Positions 42,390 through 52,577 of a stretch of DNA of 64,000 nucleotides are shown here, one piece after another. The translations under genes and the position numbers were made by a program. The notes beneath the pieces are model-generated. The model was not told where the DNA came from, made no database searches, and saw only the letters and a list, made by a program, of their open reading frames with translations. Source of the DNA: Bacteroidales bacterium (lineage in GTDB: Bacteria > Bacteroidota > Bacteroidia > Bacteroidales > CG2-30-32-10); contig DAOQAK010000012.1 in NCBI GenBank assembly GCA_035353855.1, positions 8,383 to 72,382 on the forward strand, given 5' to 3'. The stretch's first letter is position 1. Each line of letters starts with the position of its first letter.

Positions 42390-45017
42390 CTATTTCAAAT
42401 AATTATCGACAAAGAATTTGAAATAATTATCAATATCCTTTTTCTTGAACATTGAAGGATAATTATCTACCGATATAACAAATTGTGTATAATCACCCGG
42501 GTTCAGTTTACCGAAAACAGATGTCTTATCTTTCACCGCATTGTAATAAAGCATGGCTTTATTGCTGTTCTCAAAATTGGTAATCGTAATCAATTGTTGA
42601 GTGTTATCAAGAAATATATTGCTTACAGTAAGTTTGCTTGAACTATAATTAGTAGTATTAAAATTTGAAAAAGCATTTTTAATATCTGATATTTTTACAT
42701 TTTTATCCGTAAGTTTTACAATAACTACATAAAAATGTATGGCATCTTCATTATATTTATATCCTTCAGAAATTGTTGCCGGAGTACTTATGGGTGCTTC
42801 AGCTGAAATGATGTTTTTGGATTTTCCGGTACAAAAATCATAAAGCAATTGTGCTTTAGGAGTAATTTCATTCTTAGGATAATTATCAATGATCTTTTTA
42901 AGTATGCCTGTAATACCGGTACTGTCTTTCGATTTGCCGAGAGCAACAGCATTCAGATACATGAATTTTGGAATTAATGCCGTATCATTATCATATAATA
43001 CTTTTGCTCTTTTTGCTTTTATCAGCACAGAATCCCAGCGTGATGAGAGATATGCAATATATGTTTCAGCGTATAGTTTCTCTGCAAGATTCTTTTCGCT
43101 GGTTGATATTTTTCTGTAGTTCGGATCTTTTATCAGTTTGCAGTAATCGCTTTCGGGACTTTTATTACAAACGAGATTTTTATAATAATCTTTTTTTATG
43201 TTGTCGTTTAATATGCTATAAACCTGGTAAAGCTGAAAATATGATTTCAGGAGATAATCATCTTTAGCAGGAAAACGTCGTATAAGCTCATCATATGTTT
43301 CAATAGCTTTCGGGTAATCCAACAGGTCGTTTTGATAAACCTGGCCAATATTATATAATGCAGCTACAATTTTATCATCAGAAGCTGCAACCTGTTCAGG
43401 TGTGAAAGGAATATCTTTAAGATAATATTTTTTATCTTTCAGGTTTACTGAAACGTTACTTAATGAATCAACGGTAGAAGAATCGGTACCCAGAGCAATT
43501 TCACCGAAAGGATTTTCCTCCTCTTTATTGCTGAGCCGCCACAAGTCTTCCAGTTTTCGTGAACCCCATTTTTTTATAAATTCTGTTTTACCGAAATTAA
43601 CGGCAGTAGTATTATAAAAATACCATGCTGTAGAAGTACTGCTAAGCTCATTTTCCGTATTTGCAGCATATGTATTTTGTTGTTTCAGGTATTCTTCTTC
43701 TTTTTTCTTCTGCTCTTCTTTAATGACATTGGTAATTATTTCAACAATAACCTGGTTACGTTCTTTCTCTGACATTTTTGCCAATCGCTGAAGACTGTCC
43801 TGAAGTTCAACTATTTTTAAATTTAAAACAAGATTTCCCAGAATAGTTGAAAGCTCTTTGATTTTATTATAATCCGGGTAGTCCGATGGTAATACAGTCA
43901 TTGCACTGTCGTAATATGTCTGAGCCAGTTCATATTTTGGATAACTGAAATAAATTTGTGCAAGTTTCAAAAATGATGTTGCTTTTTGATTATTATTCGA
44001 AACACTTTTGCTTGCTGAAAGTTTGTAGTTATCGACAGCACAGGTAGTATCTTTTTCTTTCATGCATATTTCAGCTAAAGCATAATAAATCTGGTCGAGG
44101 TAATCCTTGTTCTTTGTTTCTTTAGCCATTTTGCCCAGAAGTTTTTTCAGGTCCTTGCTATTTCCATTTACTGCATCGAAACAAATGGCTTTATTTATTT
44201 TTGCATTGAAAGCCATAACATATGCAGGATTCATTTTAATGACCTTATTATATAATTTAGTAGCTTCTGCCAAATTACCTGTACGTTGATATATTTGGGC
44301 AAGAATAAAACGCAACCGAACATTGGTGGTTTTCTTTTTATTCAAATCAATGGCTGATAAAAGATATTCAACAGACTGCTCATATTTTTCCTGTTTAATC
44401 TGGAAATCGGCATAAACAATAGGAAATTCTTTTATCACTGATTTTGGAACAAGACCTTTATCTATTTTATTTTGTAACTGGGCAAGTGCAGATTCCGATT
44501 TTTCAAACTTTTTAAGTTCGTTATAGCATCGCACCATCCAAAGCATGGCATTATACTTAACCGGCCAATTATCATATTGCTTAACAATATAATCAAAAGT
44601 TTCGGCGGCCAGTTTATATTCCTGTTTATAAAAATATGATTTTCCAATAAGTAAATATGCTTCAGGAATCCAGCGTACATATTCTTTATTCTTTTTAAAA
44701 ATGGAATGTTTCTGAATGACTTTTGATGCTTTGGTATAAGCCTTTTCAAAATTAGCATTCTGAGCCTGGGCATCATCAGCGGTTCCCAGCGTATAAATTT
44801 TAAGTATTTTGGAATAATCGTCAATATTGGCTTTTGATAAAGCAGCAACCCCTTCTTTTAATGCTTCGTTCCCATTAAAATAAGCGTTGTATCGCGCAGT
44901 AACAGTATGATAATACCGGTGAGTGAATGTACTCTTTTTAGTAGAACATCCTCCGGTGATAATAATAAGTAATACTGCTATCAGCCAAATATTTAAATAT
45001 ATTCCCTGTTTTTTCAA
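42390..45017 (-). CDS. porW: T9SS/gliding TPR lipoprotein PorW (SprE)
   Basis: 875 residues. A lipoprotein signal (VLLIIITGGC, Cys24) is followed by the family-specific start RYYHTVTARYNAYFNGNEALKEGV. Many TPR units fill residues about 100-400 and 560-720, and the C-terminal 90 residues form a separate small domain. PorW/SprE is needed for type IX secretion, linking the PorK/N ring to the outer-membrane translocon. Length agrees with SprE (about 870). TAAATTTG on the coding strand (plus 45056-45063) is a -7 candidate, and a TGTAGT-ATA-ACTACA inverted repeat lies at 45035-45049 at the expected transcript start. Confidence 0.88.
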   Translation of the reverse strand: MKKQGIYLNIWLIAVLLIIITGGCSTKKSTFTHRYYHTVTARYNAYFNGNEALKEGVAALSKANIDDYSKILKIYTLGTADDAQAQNANFEKAYTKASKVIQKHSIFKKNKEYVRWIPEAYLLIGKSYFYKQEYKLAAETFDYIVKQYDNWPVKYNAMLWMVRCYNELKKFEKSESALAQLQNKIDKGLVPKSVIKEFPIVYADFQIKQEKYEQSVEYLLSAIDLNKKKTTNVRLRFILAQIYQRTGNLAEATKLYNKVIKMNPAYVMAFNAKINKAICFDAVNGNSKDLKKLLGKMAKETKNKDYLDQIYYALAEICMKEKDTTCAVDNYKLSASKSVSNNNQKATSFLKLAQIYFSYPKYELAQTYYDSAMTVLPSDYPDYNKIKELSTILGNLVLNLKIVELQDSLQRLAKMSEKERNQVIVEIITNVIKEEQKKKEEEYLKQQNTYAANTENELSSTSTAWYFYNTTAVNFGKTEFIKKWGSRKLEDLWRLSNKEEENPFGEIALGTDSSTVDSLSNVSVNLKDKKYYLKDIPFTPEQVAASDDKIVAALYNIGQVYQNDLLDYPKAIETYDELIRRFPAKDDYLLKSYFQLYQVYSILNDNIKKDYYKNLVCNKSPESDYCKLIKDPNYRKISTSEKNLAEKLYAETYIAYLSSRWDSVLIKAKRAKVLYDNDTALIPKFMYLNAVALGKSKDSTGITGILKKIIDNYPKNEITPKAQLLYDFCTGKSKNIISAEAPISTPATISEGYKYNEDAIHFYVVIVKLTDKNVKISDIKNAFSNFNTTNYSSSKLTVSNIFLDNTQQLITITNFENSNKAMLYYNAVKDKTSVFGKLNPGDYTQFVISVDNYPSMFKKKDIDNYFKFFVDNYLK

Positions 45018-45055
45018 AATTTTAAATCTTTAGATGTAGTATAACTACAATTTGA

Positions 45056-45063
45056 CAAATTTA
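45056..45063 (-). promoter_or_regulatory. -7 element of porW
   Basis: Reads TAAATTTG on the minus strand. The inverted repeat at 45035-45049 falls at the predicted start of the transcript and could be an operator or a 5' stem. Confidence 0.4.
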
Positions 45064-45186
45064 TTTTATTTTTTTTAAATCACACAGATATTTTTCTATT
45101 ATAAGGACTTTGCCTCACATATTTTTTCAATGTATACAATAATATTTACGATATTTGCCAGTTAGTGTATACGATTATATTGAAGA

Positions 45187-46071
45187 ATGACCGCTGAGAA
45201 AAAGAAAAAAAATAAATTTCTTGAGCGCTTGCGAACCAAATATCGACTGGTAATTATTGATGATAATTCACTGGAAGAAAAAATTTCTTTTCGCTTGTCG
45301 CGAATGAATGTATTTGTAGTGTTCGGACTGATAAGCATATTTCTTATTTTTATTACTACGTTAATTATTGCATTTACGCCTCTTCGTGAATACATACCCG
45401 GTTATGGAAGCTTTCAATCAGACAGGACATTGAGAGAACTTGTTATTAAAACCGATTCTCTTGAAGAAAGCATGCAACAGAAAGATCTTTATTTATATAA
45501 TATCAAAAATATTATTGAAGGAAAAGAAATGGTTGATTCGTTTCCTGAAAAACCGGTATCTTCATCAAACAAGTATGGTAACATAACAATAAAAAAATCG
45601 CTGGAAGATTCTTTACTGAGGCTTGAAATGGAAAAGCAGGACCAATACAACCTTGCAGTTTCGCAGGAAACAGAAACCGCATCGGTAACATCCATCAGTA
45701 ATTTATTTTTCTTTACTCCACTTAAAGGGATTATCACCAATGCGTACAATCCTTCGGGTGAGCATTATGGAATTGATATCGTTGCAGAAAAAGATGCTGC
45801 AATAAAAGCTACATTGAACGGAACAGTTATATATTCAGGGTGGACATTAAAGACGGGTAATACCATAGTGATTCAACATACCGAGAATTTAATTTCAGTA
45901 TATAAACATAATTCAGCATTGCTGAAAAAAGAAGGGGATTTTGTAAAAGCCGGTGAAGTGATTGCTATTATTGGAGAAACAGGCGAACTGACCACTGGTC
46001 CGCATTTGCATTTTGAACTTTGGTATAATGGAAGTGCCGTAAACCCCAGGGATTATATGGTATTTCAATAA
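45187..46071 (+). CDS. M23-family (LytM-type) peptidoglycan endopeptidase
   Basis: 294 residues: short basic cytoplasmic start, one transmembrane anchor (about 41-62), a coiled segment, and a C-terminal M23 domain (about 175-294). The zinc-binding pattern is intact: H-x-x-x-D in EHYGIDI and HLH in GPHLHFELW. It should cleave peptide crosslinks of peptidoglycan in the periplasm, or act as a scaffold. Divergent from porW; followed by dxr after 103 bases. Confidence 0.9.
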   Translation: MTAEKKKKNKFLERLRTKYRLVIIDDNSLEEKISFRLSRMNVFVVFGLISIFLIFITTLIIAFTPLREYIPGYGSFQSDRTLRELVIKTDSLEESMQQKDLYLYNIKNIIEGKEMVDSFPEKPVSSSNKYGNITIKKSLEDSLLRLEMEKQDQYNLAVSQETETASVTSISNLFFFTPLKGIITNAYNPSGEHYGIDIVAEKDAAIKATLNGTVIYSGWTLKTGNTIVIQHTENLISVYKHNSALLKKEGDFVKAGEVIAIIGETGELTTGPHLHFELWYNGSAVNPRDYMVFQ

Positions 46072-46174
46072 TATCCAGTAATCAACACTGAATAAACAAT
46101 GATGAATTAAATATTTTTATACTTCAAAATATTAAATTGAGTATTGGATATAGGGAATTAAATTAAAATATATT

Positions 46175-47323
46175 TTGAAAAAACGAATTGCAATATTAGG
46201 TTCTACAGGTTCCATAGGTAAACAAACATTGGAAGTTATAAAGCAGCATCCTGAAAATTTTGTTGCCGAGGTTTTAACTTCAAATACAAATGCCGATTTA
46301 TTGATTGAACAGGCCATTGAATTTAAGCCCAATTGTGTTGTTATTGCTGACGATAAACTATATAAAAAAGTTTCGGATGCACTGGCTTCGCATTCCATAA
46401 AAGTTTTTGCAGGTATGGATGCTGTTGCACAAGTTGCCGAAATGGGAAATATTGATATAGTGCTTACGGCGCTTGTTGGGTTTGCCGGTTTAGAACCTAC
46501 GCTTAATGCGGTTAATGCAGGTATTCCGGTTGCTCTTGCAAATAAAGAAACGCTTGTTGTTGCCGGTGAAATGGTTACTGCTGCTGCAAAAGAAAAAGGT
46601 GTAAATATTTATCCTGTCGATTCGGAGCATTCTGCAATTTTTCAATGTTTGGCAGGAGAGTTTCATAATAAAATTGAAAAGATTTATTTAACAGCATCCG
46701 GCGGACCTTTTAGGGGAATGAGCAAAGAGGAATTGGAAAAAGTTACACCTGCTATGGCATTGAAACATCCCAACTGGAATATGGGAGCTAAGGTTACCAT
46801 TGATTCGGCAACGCTTATGAATAAAGGACTGGAAGTAATTGAAGCACGCTGGCTTTTTAATTTGACGGCCGAACAAATTGATGTAATTGTGCATCCGCAA
46901 TCCATCATTCATTCACTCGTTCAGTTTACCGATGGCAGCATGAAGGCTCAGATGGGATTACCCGATATGCGGCTGCCTATTCAATATGCGCTTAGTTATC
47001 CCTTGCGTCTGGAATCCAATTTAAAGAGATTTAATTTTACCGATTATCCTCAGCTAACATTTGAAAAACCGGATTTAAATAATTTCCGCAACCTGAAACT
47101 TGCATATAGTGCAATGAAAAAAGGAGGCAATATGCCCTGCATTTTAAATGCTGCGAATGAAATTGTAGTGTATGCATTTTTAAAAGAAAAGATTTCGTTT
47201 TTTAAAATTTCGGAAATCGTTGAAAGATGCATGGAAAAAATTTCTTTCAAAGAAAAACCTTCACTGGAAGATTATTTTCATACCGATAAAGAAACAAGAG
47301 CATTTGCCAAAGAGATGATTTGA
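46175..47323 (+). CDS. dxr: 1-deoxy-D-xylulose 5-phosphate reductoisomerase
   Basis: 382 residues, TTG start giving the family N-terminus KKRIAILGSTGSIGKQTLEVI (NADPH site). ALANKETLVVAGE, PVDSEHSAIFQCL, TASGGPF and KHPNWNMGAKVTIDSATLMNKGLEVIEA hold the metal and substrate residues. It makes methylerythritol 4-phosphate in the MEP isoprenoid pathway. It is followed by rseP, a pairing seen in many bacteria. Confidence 0.97.
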   Translation: MKKRIAILGSTGSIGKQTLEVIKQHPENFVAEVLTSNTNADLLIEQAIEFKPNCVVIADDKLYKKVSDALASHSIKVFAGMDAVAQVAEMGNIDIVLTALVGFAGLEPTLNAVNAGIPVALANKETLVVAGEMVTAAAKEKGVNIYPVDSEHSAIFQCLAGEFHNKIEKIYLTASGGPFRGMSKEELEKVTPAMALKHPNWNMGAKVTIDSATLMNKGLEVIEARWLFNLTAEQIDVIVHPQSIIHSLVQFTDGSMKAQMGLPDMRLPIQYALSYPLRLESNLKRFNFTDYPQLTFEKPDLNNFRNLKLAYSAMKKGGNMPCILNAANEIVVYAFLKEKISFFKISEIVERCMEKISFKEKPSLEDYFHTDKETRAFAKEMI

Positions 47324-47414
47324 AATAATCGCTTCGAAGAAATAGATCAGTAAACAAACTTTTTGCAAAATAGAAAATAAATTACGTGCTTTGCACCTTA
47401 TAGAAAATAAATAA

Positions 47415-48800
47415 ATGGAAGTATTTATAAAAATTGTTCAGCTAGTACTAAGCCTCTCAATAATGGTTATTATTCATGAGTTGGGGCATTTCATTCCTGC
47501 AAAACTTTTTAAAACCAAAGTGGAAAAGTTTTTCCTGTTCTTTGATGTAAAATTCTCAATAGTAAAATTTAGAAAAATAGACGGAAAATGGAAAGCATGG
47601 TTTTTTAAAAAAAATAATGATACATCTATTCCTGAAACTGATAAAACCGAGCTTGGAGTTGGATGGTTGCCCCTGGGCGGATATGTGAAAATTGCCGGAA
47701 TGATTGATGAGTCGATGGATAAAGAGCAAATGAAACTTCCTCCGCAACCATGGGAATTCCGTTCAAAAAAAACCTGGCAACGATTAATTGTAATGGTTGG
47801 CGGTGTTACTATGAATGTGGTTCTGGCTATAGCCATTTATATCGTGATGCTTTCATTGTGGGGTGAAGAATACCTGCCTGCAAAAAATGTAAAATATGGC
47901 ATTGCATGCGATTCAATGGCCTTAGAAATGGGGCTACGTAATGGCGACAAAATATTATCGGTCGAAAATAAAGAAGTAAAAGATTTTTTTAAAATACCTG
48001 CTGAAATAATTCTTGAGGAAGCAAAAACAATACAGGTTATTCGTGATGGCAAAAAAATGGATGTTGAAATTCCTTATGGCTTTTCGGGTAAATTAAGTCA
48101 GCATAAATCGCCCGATTTTATAACTGTTCGTTTTCCTTATGAAGTGGAGGAGTTTGCAAAAACCTCACCGGCAAAGGATGCGGGAATGATGGTAAACGAC
48201 AGGATAATCGGGTTGAATGAAAAAAACCTGGAATATTATAATGATTTCCGTACAGAAATTGTAAAACATAAAAACGAATCAGTTAATGTAACCGTTCTTC
48301 GTAATAAAGACACACTTCATCTTCCTGTGAACGTTCCGGAAGATGGGAAGATAGGTGTCCAGGCTAAAAGTATGACGAGCTATTTTGAACTTAATAAACA
48401 GGAATATAATTTTTTTCAGGCTATACCTGCAGGTACCGTGAAGGCATACGAGATGATGGAGAAATATTTAAAAAGTCTTAAACTTATTTTTTCACCGGAG
48501 ACCAAAGCATACGAATCTCTTGGCGGTTTTATTTCAATAGGAAATATTTTTCCTGCAGAATGGGATTGGAGCGCTTTCTGGAATCTTACTGCATTTCTTT
48601 CCATCATGCTGGCCGTTATGAACTTGTTGCCTATTCCTGCTTTGGACGGAGGCTATGTTTTATTTTTGCTTTATGAAATAATTTTCCGCCGCAAACCCAG
48701 CGAAAAATTTATGGAGTATGCCACATATGTGGGGATGTTCTTTTTACTTGCCCTGTTAGTATTGGCGAATGGGAATGATATTATAAAATTATTTAAATAA
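47415..48800 (+). CDS. rseP: RseP-type site-2 intramembrane metalloprotease
   Basis: 461 residues. HELGH at residues 21-25 in the first membrane helix and LLPIPALDGG near the C-terminus provide the zinc ligands. Two PDZ-like domains lie in between (about 165-240 and 250-320; GLRNGDKILSVENKEV and AGMMVNDRIIGLNEKNL). It cleaves anti-sigma factors or remnant signal peptides within the inner membrane. 91 bases downstream of dxr. Confidence 0.93.
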   Translation: MEVFIKIVQLVLSLSIMVIIHELGHFIPAKLFKTKVEKFFLFFDVKFSIVKFRKIDGKWKAWFFKKNNDTSIPETDKTELGVGWLPLGGYVKIAGMIDESMDKEQMKLPPQPWEFRSKKTWQRLIVMVGGVTMNVVLAIAIYIVMLSLWGEEYLPAKNVKYGIACDSMALEMGLRNGDKILSVENKEVKDFFKIPAEIILEEAKTIQVIRDGKKMDVEIPYGFSGKLSQHKSPDFITVRFPYEVEEFAKTSPAKDAGMMVNDRIIGLNEKNLEYYNDFRTEIVKHKNESVNVTVLRNKDTLHLPVNVPEDGKIGVQAKSMTSYFELNKQEYNFFQAIPAGTVKAYEMMEKYLKSLKLIFSPETKAYESLGGFISIGNIFPAEWDWSAFWNLTAFLSIMLAVMNLLPIPALDGGYVLFLLYEIIFRRKPSEKFMEYATYVGMFFLLALLVLANGNDIIKLFK

Positions 48801-49070
48801 AATCAAAAATCGCTAAAATGAATGCTAAATGAAAATTATTTTTTTAGAGAAAAATATATAGTTGTATTGAAAATTGTAAGATTAAATAAATTACCGAATA
48901 TAAACTCAAAACTGTCATTTAATAGCTAAATTGCACAATCTGCAAAATAGCTCTATGCAATTTGGATTTTATGTATTTTATTTGTTGTGAAAAAATTAAA
49001 CAGTTAATAAATTGTTTAAATGAATTTTCCAACAATATTTTTTAAAATCACGTCTATAAAAAAAGATGTT

Positions 49071-49970
49071 ATGAAAATTTTTCAGAAAATATTTTTTACT
49101 GTTTTTCTTTTTATTGGAATAACGGCAAATGCACAGGACCCGCAATTTTCGCAATTTTATGCCAATCCACTTTTATTAAACCCTGCATTTGCCGGTAGTG
49201 CAGGTTGCTCAAGAATGGCTATTAATTTGCGTTCACAATGGCCTAATATTCCCGAAAATTATAAAACGGTCAGTATATCTTATGATAGCAATTTAGATTC
49301 TATTAATAGTGGATTTGGATTTAATTACATTTACGATGTTGCCGGGAACACTTTATTTACACATATGTTTAATGCTTTTTACGCTTATAATATAAGATGT
49401 TCAGAAAATTTTATAATTAAACCTGCTTTAAATTTTGGTATGGGCTTTAAAAGTATTGACGGGAGCAAGTTTACGCCCCCTGTATCGTTTTCGTCCGTTA
49501 ATTATTTTAATGTTGGAGCAGGTGTTCTTCTTGCATATAAAAATTATACAGGAGGATTTGCAATTGATCATTTAAATGAACCTGACGAAGGTTTTGAAAG
49601 CAAATCAAGATTACCAATGAAATTCACAGCACATGCATCTTGTCTTTTTAATAAAAATAATAAATTAAAAATCACTCCAATTATTATTTTTCAAAAACAA
49701 CTTCATTTTGAAGAATTGATATCTATGTTGCTATTCAATGTTACGAACATTAAGTTTGGCGCGGGATGTAGAACTGGATTTGAAACCCCGGATTGTTTAA
49801 TTGCAATGATTGGATTTCGTAATAATATTATCAGCATTGGTTATAGTTACGATTATACTATCTCAAAACTTTCAAGTGCAAACGGAGGTTCACACGAGAT
49901 ATCCTGTATTTATAAATTCAATTGTAAAAACAAACCCGTTTCTTTCATAGTTATTCCTGAAAATTATTAA
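49071..49970 (+). CDS. PorP/SprF-family type IX secretion membrane protein
   Basis: 299 residues from the ATG at 49071, which yields the signal peptide KIFQKIFFTVFLFIGITANAQ; the longer frame from 49020 adds a non-signal stretch. The mature protein starts DPQFSQFYANPLLLNPAFAGSAGCSRMAINLRSQWP, the hallmark of PorP/SprF, and continues as an outer-membrane barrel. Family members attach or export specific surface proteins with T9SS. No PorK/L/M/N genes are nearby, so this is one of the scattered paralogues, perhaps serving the M43 protease encoded next. Confidence 0.9.
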   Translation: MKIFQKIFFTVFLFIGITANAQDPQFSQFYANPLLLNPAFAGSAGCSRMAINLRSQWPNIPENYKTVSISYDSNLDSINSGFGFNYIYDVAGNTLFTHMFNAFYAYNIRCSENFIIKPALNFGMGFKSIDGSKFTPPVSFSSVNYFNVGAGVLLAYKNYTGGFAIDHLNEPDEGFESKSRLPMKFTAHASCLFNKNNKLKITPIIIFQKQLHFEELISMLLFNVTNIKFGAGCRTGFETPDCLIAMIGFRNNIISIGYSYDYTISKLSSANGGSHEISCIYKFNCKNKPVSFIVIPENY

Positions 49971-50146
49971 GAATAAATCTTACAATATATTAACCCTGTA
50001 TTTATAAAAAACATTGCCAGAACAATGTTTTAATCGTCCTAAATCGATTTTCAAAAAGTAGAATTAATTTAATAAAATATTTTATTTTATGTAAAAAATT
50101 TGTTAATTTGTGATTCTAAAACCCACTATGAACAAATTTAAAAGCT

Positions 50147-51565
50147 ATGAAAAAATTTTACTTTATTTTTACTATTGTTGCTTTTATCTTTTTTAGCAAC
50201 AATGTAATATCGCAGCAAATAATTGATTACCGTAATGCTGATGATATTCTATTAAAAAAGAAAGTTGCTGAAAACCCCGATATTGTTAATAAGTATGTTA
50301 TTTATGAGAAGGAATTCAAAAAATTAATTGACAATATTAAAGAAAATAAAGATGTAAGAACAGATACGCTGATTAATGGGAAAAGAATTATACCTGTTGT
50401 TTTCCACATTATTCATAAAGGCGGCGCTGAGAATATAACAAAGGCCCAGATTCTTGATGCTGTTGAAAAAATCAATATCGATTACGCGAAAATGAATGCC
50501 GATACCGCTAATACATATTCAATTTTTAAATCACGTGCAGCAGATATAAAAATAGAATTACGCTTAGCACAGATTGACCCATGGGGTAATTGTACTGAAG
50601 GTATTGACAGGGTTTATGACCCGCAAACCAATTACGGATATTTCGGAACTATGCACCAATACTGTTGGAACCCGGATAAATATATGAATATTTATGCAGT
50701 GAATTTTATTTACCCTGAGGGTATAACTTTACCTGAAGGTGCTTTCATTGGCGGTATGTCGCCATTTCCTCCAAGTAATTCTTTATCTTCTACCTTAACA
50801 GGAGGCGATACACTTGTTGATGGTGTACTTATTCGTCAGGATTGTATCGGAAGTATTGGTACAGCTGTAAGTTTAGGTGGCATGCCTTTAAATATGCTGA
50901 ACAGAACATTCACTCATGAAACAGGACATTACTTTAATTTGTATCATCCTTTCCAGTCGTTGTATGCTGCACTTGGTATTAATGGTTGCGGTAATTTTAT
51001 AATTACTGCCGGTGATGAGGTTTCTGATACACCACCGGTTGCTGAAGCCACACAGAATACCAGTATAAACTGTTTCACACCGGGCAGCAGGAATACCTGT
51101 TCTTCAACGGATGCTATATATGGAATTGATGCTCCTGATATGATTGAGAATTATATGGATTACCAGTTTGGATATTGTACAAACATTTTTACATTGGGTC
51201 AGCTTGAACGCATAGATGCAACATTGCAATCTGATAGAAAAAATCTTTGGTCGAAGGAAAATCTTATTGCTACAGGTGTTTTAAATGCATCACCTGCATT
51301 GTGCCCACCTATAGCTGATTTTTATGCTAACCGGTTTATGGTTTGTGCCGGTGGTGAAGTAACATTTACTGATTATTCTTATTCCGGCGCTGCACAGGAT
51401 TGGCTTTGGACATTTGATGGAGGAACACCTTCTACATCTACATTACAGAATCCAACGGTTCAGTATAATACTCCCGGTACTTATGATGTAAAATTGAAAG
51501 TAAGTAATGCTTCGGGAAGTGATTCATTAGTTAAAACTATTCATATTATTGTTAATGATAATTAG
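50147..51565 (+). CDS. M43 (pappalysin-like) secreted zinc metalloprotease, ends at in-frame TAG
   Basis: 472 residues. Signal peptide to about 22 (FFSNNVISQ). The protease has HETGHYFNLYH (257-267), the extended HExxHxxGxxH-type zinc site with N in place of G, and a Met-turn region IENYMDYQFG. A PKD domain (about 388-470; WLWTFDGGTPSTSTLQNPTVQYNTPGTYDVKLKV) follows. The TAG at 51563-51565 interrupts a frame that continues without change to a T9SS tail at 52411, so the ancestral protein was about 754 residues. As read, the product keeps the catalytic domain but not the sorting domain. Confidence 0.85.
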   Translation: MKKFYFIFTIVAFIFFSNNVISQQIIDYRNADDILLKKKVAENPDIVNKYVIYEKEFKKLIDNIKENKDVRTDTLINGKRIIPVVFHIIHKGGAENITKAQILDAVEKINIDYAKMNADTANTYSIFKSRAADIKIELRLAQIDPWGNCTEGIDRVYDPQTNYGYFGTMHQYCWNPDKYMNIYAVNFIYPEGITLPEGAFIGGMSPFPPSNSLSSTLTGGDTLVDGVLIRQDCIGSIGTAVSLGGMPLNMLNRTFTHETGHYFNLYHPFQSLYAALGINGCGNFIITAGDEVSDTPPVAEATQNTSINCFTPGSRNTCSSTDAIYGIDAPDMIENYMDYQFGYCTNIFTLGQLERIDATLQSDRKNLWSKENLIATGVLNASPALCPPIADFYANRFMVCAGGEVTFTDYSYSGAAQDWLWTFDGGTPSTSTLQNPTVQYNTPGTYDVKLKVSNASGSDSLVKTIHIIVNDN

Positions 51566-52411
51566 GCTTCTCCTGCAAATCCTTTTGTTGAAAGTTTTGA
51601 AAATACAACCCTTTCTAATGGATGGATTATTAGAAATGATACAGGCAATACCTGGCAAATTACCGATACCGCAGCATATACCGGAATAAAATCATTGCGC
51701 CTGGCAAATTTTTATAACAACAAAGCCGGAAGCTATGATGAACTTTATTCTCCTGCTTATAATGTCAGTACGATACCTGTTGGCACTATTGATCAGATGA
51801 CATTTCGCTATGCATACACAGGGAAAGCCGTAGCAGCATCATTGGGAACATCGGCTGATACTGTTTACGATGCTTTGAAAATAAATTTTTCGAAAGATTG
51901 CGGAGCCACATGGACTTTGAAATTTAATAAAAGCGGTGCTGCTCTTTCAACAGCTAACCCGATTACTACAGGTTATAAACCTTCATCAACAACCGATTGG
52001 GTAGAAGAAACCATCAATTTAGCAAACATTCTTAATGGAGATAATATTCGAATGAAATTTGAGTTCCATTCAAATTCAGGGAATAACCTTTATATTGATG
52101 ATATAAATATTACAACTGCTCAAACAAGTGTTGCCGATAATATTTTATTACAGGATTTACAATTTAATATTCAGCCAAACCCTGTAAGCGATAACACTAT
52201 AATAAGTTTTAATTTAACAAAAAGTGAAAACGTAAAACTGAATGTGATGAATTTATTAGGACAAGAAATGATCAATGTAGCTGATGGAAATTTATCTGCC
52301 GGACAGTACAAGTATGTTGTAAACCGTGCAGATTTTGGCAATGCAGGATTTTACATTGTGAAAATAAATGTAGATGGAAATATTATTACAAAGAAAATTA
52401 TAGTGAAGTAG
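51566..52411 (+). pseudogene. M43 protease C-terminal part beyond the in-frame stop
   Basis: Continues in the same frame after the TAG (ASPANPFVESFENTTLSNGW...); the first ATG is at 51695. It carries a jelly-roll domain (YNVSTIPVGTIDQMTFRYAY ... NSGNNLYIDDINI) common in secreted proteases of this phylum, and a complete T9SS sorting domain (LQFNIQPNPVSDNTIISFNL ... GFYIVKINVDGNIITKKIIVK). No export signal of its own. Confidence 0.75.
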
Positions 52412-52436
52412 TAAATAATATAGTTTGGTGTTTTTG

Positions 52437-52470
52437 AAAAAACCGGTGAGGGAACTCATCGGTTTTTTTT
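52437..52470 (+). terminator. Terminator of the M43 protease gene
   Basis: AACCGGTGAG (52441-52450) pairs with CTCATCGGTT (52455-52464, one G-U), extended by A/T pairs, with a GGAA loop and eight T's. Confidence 0.9.
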
Positions 52471-52577
52471 ATGGATTCTTTTACTTTGCCAACTTATACC
52501 GATTGCATATATGTCATCGGCATAACCATTATAAAATTTAAAATATCCTTTGCACTATTTTAAATCAACAATTGGTA

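Noticed and set aside
48885..48905. Second copy of the MITE terminal repeat (AAATTACCGAA)
   Set aside because: Only about ten bases match, with no inverted partner or internal hairpins; compatible with chance in AT-rich DNA.
38494..51565. Genome-wide stop-codon reassignment
   Set aside because: TAA and TAG end many intact genes here at the expected length, so a general recoding is not tenable; only local suppression, mutation or error remain.
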